Positions 34,531 to 45,535 of a stretch of DNA of 64,000 bases are shown here, piece after piece. Source of the stretch: Stagonosporopsis chrysanthemi (Eukaryota > Ascomycota > Dothideomycetes > Pleosporales > Didymellaceae); the NCBI GenBank assembly GCA_022560025.1, contig JAFISE010000075.1, forward strand, positions 1 to 64,000, in the 5' to 3' direction. The position numbers were made by a program, and so were the translations under genes. Every line of letters begins with the position of its first letter. The first letter of the stretch is position 1. A model generated the notes under the pieces. The model made no database searches. It had not been told where the DNA came from and saw only the letters and a list, made by a program, of their open reading frames with translations.

Positions 34531-36435
34531 ATGGCACCTCCACCACCAAGACAGGGGGTACCCGTCACCTCGAGGCCACCCGTGCAGGCTCCCAAGTCTC
34601 CCTTCGAGCTCGAGCCTATTATCGCGTTCTACATCTTCGCGGCCGCCAACATCGTGGCTGCTTTCTTTGCACCAATTCAGGACTGCGACGAGGTCTTCAA
34701 CTATTGGGAGCCGACACACTATCTGAACCATGGCTACGGACTGCAGACTTGGGAGTACTCTCCTGAATATGCCATCCGTAGCTGGACATATACTGGTCTA
34801 CACGCGGGCGTTATCAAGCTGGGGTTGATGCCCCTTCGATTTTTTGGCTTTGCGAGGACGAAAACTGCCGAGTTCTACTTCCTTCGCACCTTCCTGGCAA
34901 TTACATGTGCCTTGTGCCAGACGCGTCTTTACTCGGTCGTTGCAAGGACATTCAATCCGCGTGTCGCACTGTTTTTCATCTTTGTGATGGTCTTCAGCCC
35001 AGGCATGTACCATGCTGCACCAGCCTACCTCCCGTCCAGCTTTGCAATGTATACAGCCATGCTGGGTTTTTCGGCTTTCATGGACTGGAGTGGTGGTATC
35101 AGGACCGCTCAAGGACTAATGTGGTTTGGTATTGGAGCGTTACTAGGATGGCCTTTTGCAGGTGCTCTCGTGCTCCCTTTCGTTGGGGAAGAGATATTTC
35201 TGGCGGCAGTCACTGGCCAAGGAGTCGATTGCATTACGAGGCTCGCTGACGGCTGCACTCGATCACTTGTATTTCTGGTAAGACGCGTTTTGTTTATATT
35301 AGAACCTTTGCTTATCCCCCTGAGGCAGTGCAGATGGCTATCGACACATTCTTTTACAAGATTGTTACCTGTGTGCCGTGGAACATTGTCATGTACAATG
35401 TCTTCAGCGGGGGGAGTAGAGGCCCTGATATCTACGGTGTCGAGCCATGGCACTTCTATGTCCGAAACCTTGCGCTGAACTTCAACATCTGGTTCTTCTT
35501 AGCCGTGGGAGCACTGCCATTGATCCTCGTCCAGCATCTTCTGCTACAAAGGTCAGTTTCCAAGCAAACACTCCTGCGCAGCGTCGTGTTCGTCAGTCCA
35601 TTCTATCTCTGGCTCGGCATATTCACGCTTCAGCCTCACAAAGAAGAACGTTTCATGTATCCAGCATACCCTGCATTGGGACTGAATGCTGCCATCGCAC
35701 TGCACGTCCTGCTTGCGAATCTCGGTTCGACCGATCCCAGCCGCTTTGTCAGTAAGATTCCACCGCAGCTGAAGCTAGCCGTTGTTAGCATTCCCTTGTT
35801 ACTTGCTTTCGACGTGGGCGTCCTACGGACTATCGGCACCCTCACAGCATACTCGGCGCCATTGAATGTGTACAAACCCCTTCACGAAGCCGGAGTCAGC
35901 AAACCTGGTGACAGTGTGTGTCTTGGTAAGGAGTGGTACCGGTTCCCCTCGTCATATCTTCTTCCCGACCGTGTACGCCCCAAGTTTGTGAAAAGTGAGT
36001 TCTCAGGACTCTTGCCTGGTGAATTCAGCGAAGCAACTGCGGGCGGGTTTGGCTTATTCCCTGGTACATGGCTTGTACCTTCTGGCATGAACGATGAGAA
36101 CATCGAAGACCCGGGCAAATACGTGAGTCTCCAAAGAGCCATGTTTAGCTCGTGCTGACGTATCGCAGACAAGCATCGAGCATTGCGAGTTCGTTGTCGA
36201 CTCTAGCCTTCCGGGAGTGGCACCGACAGCGCTCGAACCGGACTATATCGCAGATACAGAGCATTGGGAGGCGCTGAAGTGCGAGCCATTCCTCGATGTC
36301 TCACGGACACATCTTGTAGGCCGCTTGCTGTGGATACCAGACCTCCCCTTTATCCCGCAGCAATTCCGGCGTAGGTGGGGGCAATATTGTCTACTGCAGC
36401 GCAAGGCCTCCGACAAAGCTATCAAAGACGTTTGA
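34531..36435 (+). CDS. ALG9: ALG9-like dolichol-P-Man alpha-1,2-mannosyltransferase
   Basis: This is an ER multi-pass GT22 enzyme that adds alpha-1,2-linked mannoses from dolichol-phosphate-mannose to the lumenal lipid-linked oligosaccharide in N-glycan assembly. Exons are 34531-35277, 35325-36122 and 36169-36435, with two phase-0 introns of 47 and 46 bp; the product is 603 aa, the usual ALG9 length. A short Pro-rich cytosolic N-terminus is followed by a membrane segment and the lumenal GT22/GT-C signature DCDEVFNYWEPTHYL, which carries the acidic catalytic motif. Next come QTWEYSPEYAIRSW, the conserved loop VPWNIVMYNVFSG, LQPHKEERFMYPAYP near residue 355 (the family's HKEERF motif) and a soluble lumenal C-terminal domain. 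GPI-mannosyltransferases of GT22 share HKEERF but not the rest. Confidence 0.95.
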
Positions 36436-36909
36436 TCTGGCAGCTTTGCGGACCGATTGAGAGGGGATCGGCAACAAATGATTTCATAGGATGAATTAAA
36501 AGCATGGTAGATATGGTCCGCAGCCAAAGCATGATGTCTCATGTTCCTCTTGACCTTTCAGCAAGGAAGGAGAGCTACACGAACTGGATTAGTAAATCAC
36601 TAAGCCTATCGCAGCGATGGCAGCTCTCTGGGACGGACCCACATCTCAACTACGCTAAACTGCGTGGGGTAGCTCGGTCCTCTCCCGTCCAGATAAGGAA
36701 GCATTAGAGACGCCATGGTACGGGGTCAACGCAGTGCGTTGTCGTCGTTACAAAAGTACAAGCTACAGCTCCTAGGATGATTTCAATTGGCGAGATTCAT
36801 GTGCGCTCCAGCACTCCACAGTCACAGTCACTCATTGATATATTTCGTCATAACGCCCGCTCTGCGAGACTTATGACCATTCCATCTGTCAAATCTGAGG
36901 CTGTCAACG
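36436..36909. other. intergenic between ALG9 and the DUF3445 gene
   Basis: This is 474 bp holding the ALG9 3' UTR and the promoter of the downstream gene on the same strand. No other feature is seen. Confidence 0.5.
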
Positions 36910-38443
36910 ATGGTGCATCTAATGGGTCGTACTCAAAAGCATGCTGAAAAGCTTTTCGACGTCGTTCAACACCAGTGCACTACGATGCTTGCTAACCTCC
37001 AAGCAACTTGGGTAGACAAGAGTGCTGGACCGAAGCTACTACTATATGCTGGAGTCGTAACTGCAGCAAGTGTATGGCTCTTGGGTACACTCATAGCCCG
37101 ACTGCGTAGCCGAAGGTGTCAATTTGACACGACCTCAAGCAGCCCTGATCCTGAGAAGCGCTCACCGTTCAGAGCGACAGAACGGAAGCCTGGAGGTACC
37201 TCGTGATTCCACTTCCATTATTGCCTTTTCAATTTGTCCCCATACTGTACTGACTTTCTCAGTATGGCACCAATCCGCCTTCCGTCGTCCGAACGCCACA
37301 CCCTATCCCTCCTGGTCTATCTCGTCCACCAAACCACTACCTTATCGCCCCTTTCGTTATGGACCCAAATACAACATCACCATGGGCCTTCGCACCATGC
37401 AATGGGATGATTGGATTGAGCTCGACAACGAGTACATGGATTTTCATTCTCTGAAAGCCGCCAGGATCGCCGAGCGTGGGGAGAAATGCTGTAGAACAGC
37501 ACCTGAGGCATATGATGCTGCAGTAGAGCTACTGGAAGAGCTTTGCATGTACCTTCCAGAGAGATATCCAATGTTGTTCCAACATCTGGATAACGGGAAA
37601 CCTGGAGTGAAGAACTTAGCTACAGGCGAGATAGTCGACATCAAACAAAGACTTGAGATTGGCAAGGAAGATCCAATGCAAGTCTGCGCGCGTCTCGTGC
37701 AGGACGACCTTGCCATCATGATCGAGGTATGTACTCCCCACCGTGCGCCACACAATACCCCCCACCAGAACGCTGAAGTCGTACCCAGCGGGCAGACGGC
37801 CAATACTACCTCCTCGCGGGCGCCATTCTACTCGCGGGCTTCTGGCGCCTGGAAGATAAATTCGGCATGCCTCTGTCTGAAATCCATACCTCGGGTGACG
37901 TACCGCAGTATAAAGAGAAACTGGAGAAGGGCATGCTGAACATGTTCAAGCGACTCCAGCCTGAAAAGCCCGTGTTGAGAAACAACTACTTTATCCAAGT
38001 CGACGACAATCTGGCGTGGAGTGAGAGCTTGGGGAGTGAAGACAAAGATGGGATTAATTGGGCAAGTGCTGGGAAGATTGAAAGTGTCGAGCATGTGCAT
38101 TTTCGGAGTGAGAGGCAGAGTCTGAGAAGGTGCGTTGAGTTATACTTTTCATGTATCTTGCAGGATTTGGTAACTGATCAGACGCAGACTTCCGCGCTCT
38201 GGCGGTATTGTGTTTACGATCAGAACGTACTTCCATCCCATCACGGATATCTGTAAGGAGCCGTATGTGCCGGGCAGGCTGGCGAGCGCGATGCGAAGCT
38301 GGGGTGATGATGTGAGTCATTACAAGGGTAAGGCGCAGTATGCGGACGTCGTGCTGGGATATCTTGATGCTATGCACCAGAAGCAGCTAGAGGAGGGTCT
38401 TGATCTGGAGAAAGAAGATGATGTTCGAGCATACCCGTACTAA
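36910..38443 (+). CDS. membrane-anchored DUF3445 (HDOD-like heme N-demethylase family) protein
   Basis: This resembles the DUF3445 family, whose bacterial members include heme-dependent oxidative N-demethylases; the fungal substrate is unknown. Exons are 36910-37195, 37263-37726, 37789-38129 and 38188-38443 (introns 67, 62 and 58 bp; 448 aa; phases consistent). The N-terminus has one membrane span at about 42-64 (LLLYAGVVTAASVWLLGTLI) followed by a basic stop-transfer RLRSRR, so the enzyme domain is probably tethered. The DUF3445 core shows RPFRYGPKYNITMGLRTM, DDWIELDNEYMDFHSLKAAR, LVQDDLAIMIE, DGQYYLLAGAILLAGFWRLE, SVEHVHFRSERQSLRRLPRS and GIVFTIRTYFHPITDI. Acceptor 37788 was chosen because it alone keeps phase into DGQYYLL. 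It converges with the DUF6536 locus, with only 114 bp between stop codons. Confidence 0.85.
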
Positions 38444-40451
38444 AGATAGCGTCTGGATTGCAACTGTGAGTTTGAATATGCCGGTACTGTTGTTTATATC
38501 GCCTGATCCGCTTTGAGGGCACATTTCCGTGAGCTTGCTCAGGGGTTCTACCTACGTTTACTGGTACATATGCCCCTCAGAAGGATGATGTGCTACCAAA
38601 GATGTGAATGCGCAATGCCGCACGGTCTGGCCGTCTTTGACTTCATCATCGCCCTCGCTCACATCTCCCCACTGCACGGTCTGTAGCCAAGGCTCTGCCT
38701 CATAACGCTTGAGATGGCACGCCGCACTGATGACAACACTCATTGACATCTCCCCCAGCCCTGTATTCAACCGCCGGAAGCCAGCCATACAGATCGTGAT
38801 CACCATCACGACAACGTTGACAGCAATCAGAGCGATCATGCCAGCTGCATCATAACCCAAGCGTACCATTTGTTCTTTCCGATCGATTTCTCCGTCCCTC
38901 ATACCATCAAACCGTGCCATGAACAGACTCTGCGAGCATAGATAATGCAGCGCTGCACTGAAAGCCATGAGTGGCAATGCATATCTCACTGGCAGTGTAA
39001 GAAAGCGACTAGTACGCTGCTGACCATAGGCGCGCTCGCTGATCCTCAAGCCTTTCTTCGAGGTAGTCATGCGGTCGAACTCCTGCGCGATCAACAACTT
39101 ACTCCAGATGTTGATGTAGAAGACATAAAGGAGCGAGAACCCCAGTTGTGGAACATTGGCTGTGAGTATCGTGGGTACTATCACTGAGGTTTTGGGTTCA
39201 TCGTTTCGAAGGTTGGCAAGTGACTGTATGTTGGCTGCTCCAAAGCTGCTGTCGAAAGCCAGGCCGTTCGCTTCATTGATCGCCCAGTAGAGGGTGCCAC
39301 TGACAATGATTATAAAGACTGCTGAGATGCCGACGGTAGAGAAGAATTCTGATGTGTTGGCACCTGTCCACCATCGGGGTCGAGTGTCCGTGTAGACCTG
39401 CGGGGCATAAGGGATTGCGACGGCCTCCTTTTGTTTGCCGTCGATCAACCATCGACGCTGGGCAACGAAAGTGGGCTGACGCATATCGTGTGCTACAAAG
39501 CCATGTTTACGGATTTGAGTCGAGGACACGAGGCACATGTCTCTGGTAGTGGGGTCGTCTCTCTTCAGATACGAAGCGATAGCGTCGCCCAGAGTGCGTA
39601 GAAAGTCGCCCTTCGGACGCGTGAAGACAAGAACCGCAATAGCTGCCACCTTCACTGCACTGAACACAACTACAGCAAGCATGATGTATGCATTGTACTG
39701 TAGATGACAAAGCTCTGGTGCTATACGGGCGTAGCAGTGATCCACAGGATGGCCGTAGACTGTCCAACTTTCCGCCGTCCAGTTCTTGGGCTGGACATAT
39801 TTTCTTGCGTAGTTTCGACTACAACGATCCGTTTTCTCGTATCTGCTCGCCTCTAGCACGTCGTGGCAGACCCAATGGAAAGGATCCTGGTTTGTGTCCA
39901 TTTTGTCTTCGCTCATGGAACGCTGAGGATAGCGTGTCCATAAAACCGGATCGTCCGTCTGGACATTCTTTGAAACCACAAGCACATCACCGTAGCTTTG
40001 CATGAATCCGTTGATAAACCCCTGAAAGCAAGCCTCATGAGACAGCTTTTGATATGCGCGTGTTCTCCTGTCTCGCACATCATCAATGACATCTGGATTC
40101 GGCCAATCGATTCTGGTCTCAGGATTCCGTACGTCGTTGAGGAATTCCACGATGACAGTATCGCTCTTAACGTCCCAAGAACAACTTCCCCCGTTACAAT
40201 GAGCACGGTCCTGAGGCCACTGGAGTTGTTCGGTTGGAAAGCGGAGCGCTGGGGATGAGTTTTCGGGCGTTATCCGGAATGCTGTATCCTTTAGAAAGTC
40301 TTGGCTGACAACGGCGACTGCATATTGGTATGTCTCTGTGGTGGTGAAGAATATAGCGTTGAATCTGTCGTTCGATCAATGTATCATCGACAGTGACTTT
40401 TAGCATGACTTACATCAGATGGAGAGGTAAACTGGTAAGAGCCAGCACGCC

Positions 40452-40454
40452 TCA
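40452..40454 (-). other. in-frame TGA inside DUF6536 domain
   Basis: The frame reads FYVSRKHATI-stop-GVLALTSLPLHL on the minus strand. No GT..AG pair in suitable phase removes the codon while keeping the downstream frame: the GTAAGC donor just upstream would give a 47-bp intron that shifts frame. Confidence 0.85.
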
Positions 40455-40877
40455 AATAGTGGCGTGCTTCCTGCTTACGTAGAACAAATTCCTCCAACTT
40501 TGCGTTCCTATTTCCAGCCATTTGCCTTTTCTGTGGGCCTTGTCGACCTCTCCTCTGGTCGGCGACGTTGTTCCCTGCATGGCAAAGGTTGAAGCACCTA
40601 GGATCAAGGTCGAGATGACGTTCAAGCCAACCTTAATGGCTGTCTGCATTACCCCAATCTCCCCGCAATTGGATGTGCGAATTAGACCTATACTGTCCTT
40701 GGCCCTGAACCTCAAGAACAACCAAAGGAAAACAGCAACGTTGACAAGCAATGCCGCAAAACTGAACGCGAACGAACGGAGAAGACCAGCACGCCACCCA
40801 GCCAAAACGCGATCGTAAATGATGGAGATGAATCGTGTTTCAAAGCGCCGGCACTCGAATTCCTCAAGCTCTTCTAT

Positions 40878-40880
40878 TCA
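40878..40880 (-). other. in-frame TGA in N-terminal part of DUF6536 locus
   Basis: The frame reads QYTVDNRKT-stop-IEELEEFECRRFETR on the minus strand. The only GT..AG removal that keeps frame is a 36-bp GTTGAT..CTTGAG segment, shorter than every other intron in this window (43 bp or more), so it is an unlikely intron. Confidence 0.8.
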
Positions 40881-41099
40881 GGTCTTTCGATTATCAACGG
40901 TGTATTGCAAATTGCTTGGAGGCCCCCTGATATAGTTTGTGTCGGTGTTTCTGAATTCATTGCAATGCGCCTCTATGTCGTTCTTTGCATCCGGCTCAGT
41001 TTGAGGAGAATCGAACGGCAACTGATCGACTTCATCTTTCCTGGATTCTTGCAGCGGTACGCGCGTGAAGCGCTGCGGTAGCCGCATGATGCTTGGCAC

Positions 41100-42366
41100 A
41101 GGCGCTCAATAGCGTATATTGAGTCTACTCGACCGCACAGAGCTCAGTTCCTGGCCGGAGGATGGCGCTTCATGAGCGTTGCAGACAGACTCATTGAAGC
41201 AGAAATAAAGTATTAATGACTTTCGCAAGAAAATCAAGTGTGAGCTACGAAAGAGATTGCACGACTGTGCCGCAGGAGCAAGGCGCTTGAAGCGTCCAAC
41301 CATGATCCAAGTGGTCCACGTTGAACAGGGTGAACGCCACTCCACGCCAGGCCCAGCCAGCAATGGCTGTCATCCTTTCGTACGAAGTCACGGATCCATT
41401 CACCAGATCTCCAAAGTAGTCTTTCTGGTAACGCTGCGCGTGGAGTTGTTCTTTGCAGGTCGACAGTCTCATCTGACGTGAGATGCGCCTTTCTACGCAA
41501 ATCATCGGCTCGAAAAAGAGGGGAAGTTGGCAATCGTCCACAAATGCAGTAAAGCCTCCGTTCTGGCTGTCACTTCTTTTTGGAATGAGCGTGGTTGAGG
41601 TGGCCTGCGGAGCCATGTGCATCGTCCAAGAGCCCTGAACTACACTGCCGGTACTCTCGATAAAACTCAGTTGCGAGATAGACGCGAATAGGCGGCACAA
41701 TCCTGTATGTTTATGGTGTTGTCAACCTTGGGAAACGTGGATGCAGCCAGGCGCTAGCGAGCGCTAGCCTGGTCCCTTCCGTTACCTTGACAGCGAGCCC
41801 AAGACTGCGGTATGGATGAGGCTCGGTTCAGAAAGCATTGACGATGATGGCAGGTTAAAAAGCTGCTCCGCCAAAGCTGTAACTCCTGTGCTTGTGTCCG
41901 GTGCGTCTTTTCACGCATTCCCCAAAATGCACGATTTGAGATGTTGCCTCAAGGTGGATAGAAGGACTGCAGAGAGAAGTGGGTGTCCAAAGAAAATCCT
42001 AAGGTTGCTTCTGTCAAGTGGAAAGCAGTGAGTTGTGCCGTTCATCAATTGGGACGTCATGTCGCGACTGTCAATACATTGTTGCTGTGTGGTCGCCACA
42101 CGCAATGGAAGGGTCTGAAGTAAATCTCAGACCACCCGATGGTAAGGACCAAACGAGAGAGCGTAAGACCGAACGTGGTACTTGCTTGATATCGATGGGT
42201 GAAGAGTGATACTATCGTAACTGCCTCTTTTGCTGTCTCGATTAGTCACAGTAACAAACAAACAAACGCAGTCTAACTCCATGACCACGATATAGCCAAC
42301 GCTCTCGCTCTGCAAACCACAACGACGCTCTTTTGAACTCAGCAACGGACTTGAGGGCTCCAAAAC
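41100..42366. other. intergenic, upstream of DUF6536 locus and of coiled-coil gene
   Basis: This is 1.27 kb between divergent loci. A 151-codon minus frame at 41245-41700 has unclear coding potential and no recognised domain; it could be an exon of an orphan gene (an ACATACAG acceptor-like site precedes it) but I do not support it as a gene. A near-palindrome lies at 41747-41772. Confidence 0.4.
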
Positions 42367-44357
42367 ATGGCCGCGACCAAAAGCTTACCGGCATTGATCA
42401 GTGAGCAGGCGACTGACTTTTATGAGGAATCATCTGCTGAGCCGGTGGTGAAGGTCGAGCAATGGTCTTCACCACCGCCTCTCGTCGAAATTGCAGCGAG
42501 CATGATCCAGGACGGTGAAGTTGGGAAGCAGCCGGACGACGTGAGCTCTCTTCGTAGTAAGCACTGCTATATTACCAATGCAGCTCCTTGCTAATTCAGC
42601 TGCAGCTAAACTACAGATGTCCGCCTTCGAATACGCTGCCCTTGATGGCCGTTTCAAGAAGCTTCAGCGCCAGCACAGCGAGCTCCAAGATCTTGCCTCG
42701 GCATACAGCGAGGTGATTCGAGGCTCCTCCTCCGTCCACGGTCCTACAGTGTCCATCGATCAGCTACAGGTGGAGGCTGGTCATGATGGCTTACGAGCGA
42801 AGGCTCTCGAGGCAAACGTGCTCAGGCCACTTGTCAGAGAAGCCGGTGGATTGCAAGCTTTGATTGCCCAGACGAATACGATGAGAGCGCTCGTTGAAAA
42901 GGCAGGAGGGCTTCAAGAGCTCGAGCAGTTTGTCTTGGATCTTCGTATGATTCGGGACACGCTGGACGAGCTTAAAGGCTCTCAAGGCCTTATCGGCTTG
43001 GCCTCGGAAGTCCGGGACCTACTGGCAAGGAAGCAGACTTATACTGAGCTTCAGTCTGAGGTACACGGACCTCATGGCCTCAGAACAAAAGCTGCCAAGT
43101 TTGAGAAACTCATGCAGACTTTCACTGAAGTGCAGAACGACACATCTTTCCAACGGTCGGCAGGCAGCTCTACAGCCATGAACCCGGCCCGGGCTCAGAT
43201 GATTTCCGCCACACCTCTCGAGGCTGATCCAGATCGCGACCTGTATGAAGCACCACCGCCGGTAGCGGAGCCGGATAACAGGACAGGGTCGAACAATACA
43301 CCATTGGGAACCCCTCAGGCGCAAATTGCATTGAAGCGCAGAGGATCTGAGCGTACCGCTACTGATACACCCGCAAAGCGCCCACGAGTTGATCTTAGGC
43401 GGGCCTCAGCTCTTGTGCAAGCGTCATTACCTGCTGTTATCAAGAAGTCCACAACGTGCGGAGCGAGCCAGCCGAACGCAAAAGAGACGACGCAAGCTGG
43501 CACTGCAGCCTTTAAAGCCCAAGCACGGCCGGCTTGCATCGATGGTGAGAGTACTTTTATGGGAGTCGTAAACTCTCAACCTCGCACGCAAGCAACTGCA
43601 GCGCCGACTGAAATGCCTGATTGGATGCGTTCGGATCCTCGCTTTGCAAATGAAGAGCACCTTCCCACGTCTTGGGTCTTTAGGTATTCCTCTACACCGC
43701 CAAATCAAGACATACAGGCTCACTTAGGTGCGGGACCGTCCGCTGTGCGCTCTACTACGCGTGCTTTTACTCAACCTCCCTTCTGCTTGCCAGACGAATT
43801 GGGGAGTGGAGCTTACCTTGCTTTGCAGCCGACAACGACAGCAGTGGTTCCACTCGATCTCCGCTTTAGCCAGCTGGCCATCTGGAAAAACTACCTCCGG
43901 CATTCAATTGCTTTCTGGGTGGGCGCGCCCAAATTCTCAGCAGCTTGGAATGCTTATCAGTCATACGAGTTGAAGAAGACTTTGCAAATCCCTGTCGATT
44001 TACTGGCGACTTTCGCTGCCGAGCTTTCTATTCGCATCCCGATCGCGAAGTACAGTGCGTATGAGGCTATGGTGCCAAATCATGATACGTGTATCCTCAG
44101 GTAAGTAAAGCGTCCCTGATGAAGAGCTACCACTGATGGCTTTAAGGTTCATGATTGAAGGTCACCGACCCTCAGGTGTTCCACAAAAGTGGACCGCTTG
44201 CACGCTTTGCACTTCCCATTGCAGGCCTTGTGCTCTCTTGCAGGACATTGACGGCATCCGGACAATTGTCTTCATGCCGCTTCGTGCTGATCTTCGACTT
44301 GGCGAGAAGTGGTCTAGCAAGGCTTTCTGGATGCAGGGGACGCGAACGAAGAATTGA
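42367..44357 (+). CDS. coiled-coil protein of unknown function with C-terminal Cys cluster
   Basis: This is a 633-aa protein I do not recognise. Exons are 42367-42556, 42600-44100 and 44147-44357, with introns of 43 and 46 bp in consistent phases. The N-terminus is acidic and disordered. A helical region (about residues 70-225) contains YAALDGRFKKLQRQHSELQD and near-repeats of a Gly-Leu pattern (REAGGLQALI, EKAGGLQELE, LKGSQGLIGL, EVHGPHGLRT), suggesting a coiled coil with regularly spaced GGL turns. A basic NLS-like AKRPRVDLRR follows, then a disordered segment. The C-terminal domain (about 410-633) looks ordered (SQLAIWKNYLRHSIAFWVGA), and the last exon has a tight Cys cluster, CTLCTSHCRPC, then DIDGIRTIVFMPLRAD. 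This suggests a nuclear protein; a role cannot be inferred. Confidence 0.72.
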
Positions 44358-44610
44358 CAAGACAGATGAAATCTTGCATGACTTCTGACGTGTCTCTCGG
44401 GTTCCTGCCGCTGTCGAGACAGACCGCAAGGGGCGTCCGGTGGTGCCGCATGGGCGCAAATTTGATTATGGGACAGATGTAAAACAGTATGCCTGAGTTT
44501 AAAAAAAGTAGGAAAAAGGTCTTAATGTCTAGTCATGCATCAGTCTCCTTGTTTCATGGTATTGCATGCCCACGCCCTCAGTCATGACTCATCTTTAGTC
44601 GTTCCTAGAC

Positions 44611-45268
44611 TCACAGGATCAAACCTGCCTCGTCCATCCGTTGCGTGTCTGACATTCCCATGCTCATGCCCATGTCATGACTATGCTCACCCTCCGGCCG
44701 CTTCAGGGCGGTCCCCTCTTTCAAATAAAGTATCAACCTGTATGCGGCGTTGCCGTTCAGATAATATCGATGTAATTTCTTGCTCCTCAGGAAGCCCAAG
44801 CGCTCATAAAGCTTCAAGCTTGCGGTGTTTGTGATCTCAGTTTCCAGGACAATCTCATCTGCATCTCGGGCGGCCATGGCATCGATAGCCATGCTGACTA
44901 GTTTCGAGGCGATACCTTTGCCGCGATGGGATTCTTGGACAGCGAGCATGGCAATGTAGCCGCGGTAGGTGCCGGAGCGATGGGGCTCAAGTTTAGATAT
45001 GATGACGCCTATGAGGTTGGAATTCTGGTCGAGTGTCTGGATTGATGTCAGCAAAGCGTATGCATGCAAGGGCAAGACGCACCATGAAGCACAGATCACC
45101 CCATTGATACAGAAAGTAGCGGTACACATAGATGCTGTAAGGCTCAGAAAGGTCCTTGCCAATCAGCTGCCGTATCGAGGGCAGATACTTCTCCTCCTGC
45201 GATCCCTCGTACTGGACGTATGACAGCTCGGTGGCCTCGGGAGCAGTTTCATGGTTGCTCTCCGCCAT
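44611..45268 (-). CDS. NAA30: N-alpha-acetyltransferase 30 (NatC catalytic subunit, Mak3)
   Basis: This GNAT enzyme transfers acetyl from acetyl-CoA to N-terminal Met followed by a hydrophobic residue, acting with Naa35 and Naa38 on the ribosome. Exons are 45083-45268 and 44611-45036 with a 46-bp phase-0 intron; the product is 203 aa, the expected size. Diagnostic stretches are DLSEPYSIYVYRYFLYQWGD at the N-terminus (typical of Naa30), GVIISKLEPHRSGTYRGYIA, the acetyl-CoA pyrophosphate loop VQESHRGKGIASKLV (R-x-x-G-x-A), and LETEITNTASLKLYERLGF with the conserved Tyr. The C-terminal tail is His/Met/Ser-rich. It is divergent from the PDAT gene with 267 bp between start codons. Confidence 0.94.
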
Positions 45269-45535
45269 AACGCATGGGACGCACGAGCAAGCAGTCGAGC
45301 GTCAGAGTAGTTCCGAGTCGGAATGGCTTGGGAGCTGCGGAGGATCTCCGGTGCGGGCCGGTCTTTGCGACGTGCGATTGGCTGGTGAGTGATGAGCTGC
45401 GGACAGACCGAAGACAGTGCATCACATGCATGCCGGCGCGCTCGGAAGTTTGAGGCTCGGCTCTCAGCATGTGCTAGAGCTCTATCTGCACGACATTTTC
45501 TGTGCTCCCTAAAAGTACACCGTGAGCTCGTCGCC
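45269..45535. promoter_or_regulatory. NAA30/PDAT divergent promoter
   Basis: A 267-bp head-to-head intergenic region is the likely bidirectional promoter of both genes. I assign no specific factor site. Confidence 0.5.

Larger units (their letters stand above)
38558..41099 (-). pseudogene. DUF6536 membrane protein locus with two in-frame TGA codons
   Basis: This is a multi-pass fungal membrane protein of the DUF6536 family; its function is unknown. The inferred exons are 40414-41099 and 38558-40364, with a 49-bp intron 40365-40413 (GTAAGT..CGACAG) that joins in phase as LPLHLIFNAIFFTT. Within the first exon the frame is closed by TGA at 40878-40880 and again by TGA at 40452-40454, yet the same frame keeps family-like sequence on both sides of each. 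AGWRAGLLRSFAFSFAALLV and SPTRGEVDKAHRKGKWLEIG lie between them; ALTSLPLHL and then about 600 residues with several membrane spans lie after. The second TGA sits where relatives appear to have Trp before the LPLHL segment. No ATG in frame follows the first TGA before the domain starts. I call it a pseudogene, with readthrough, RNA editing or base-call error as alternatives. Confidence 0.7.

Noticed and set aside
40842..40877. 36-bp intron (GTTGAT..CTTGAG) to remove the first TGA of the DUF6536 locus
   Set aside because: It keeps frame but is shorter than every other intron found here, has a weak donor, and cannot explain the second TGA.
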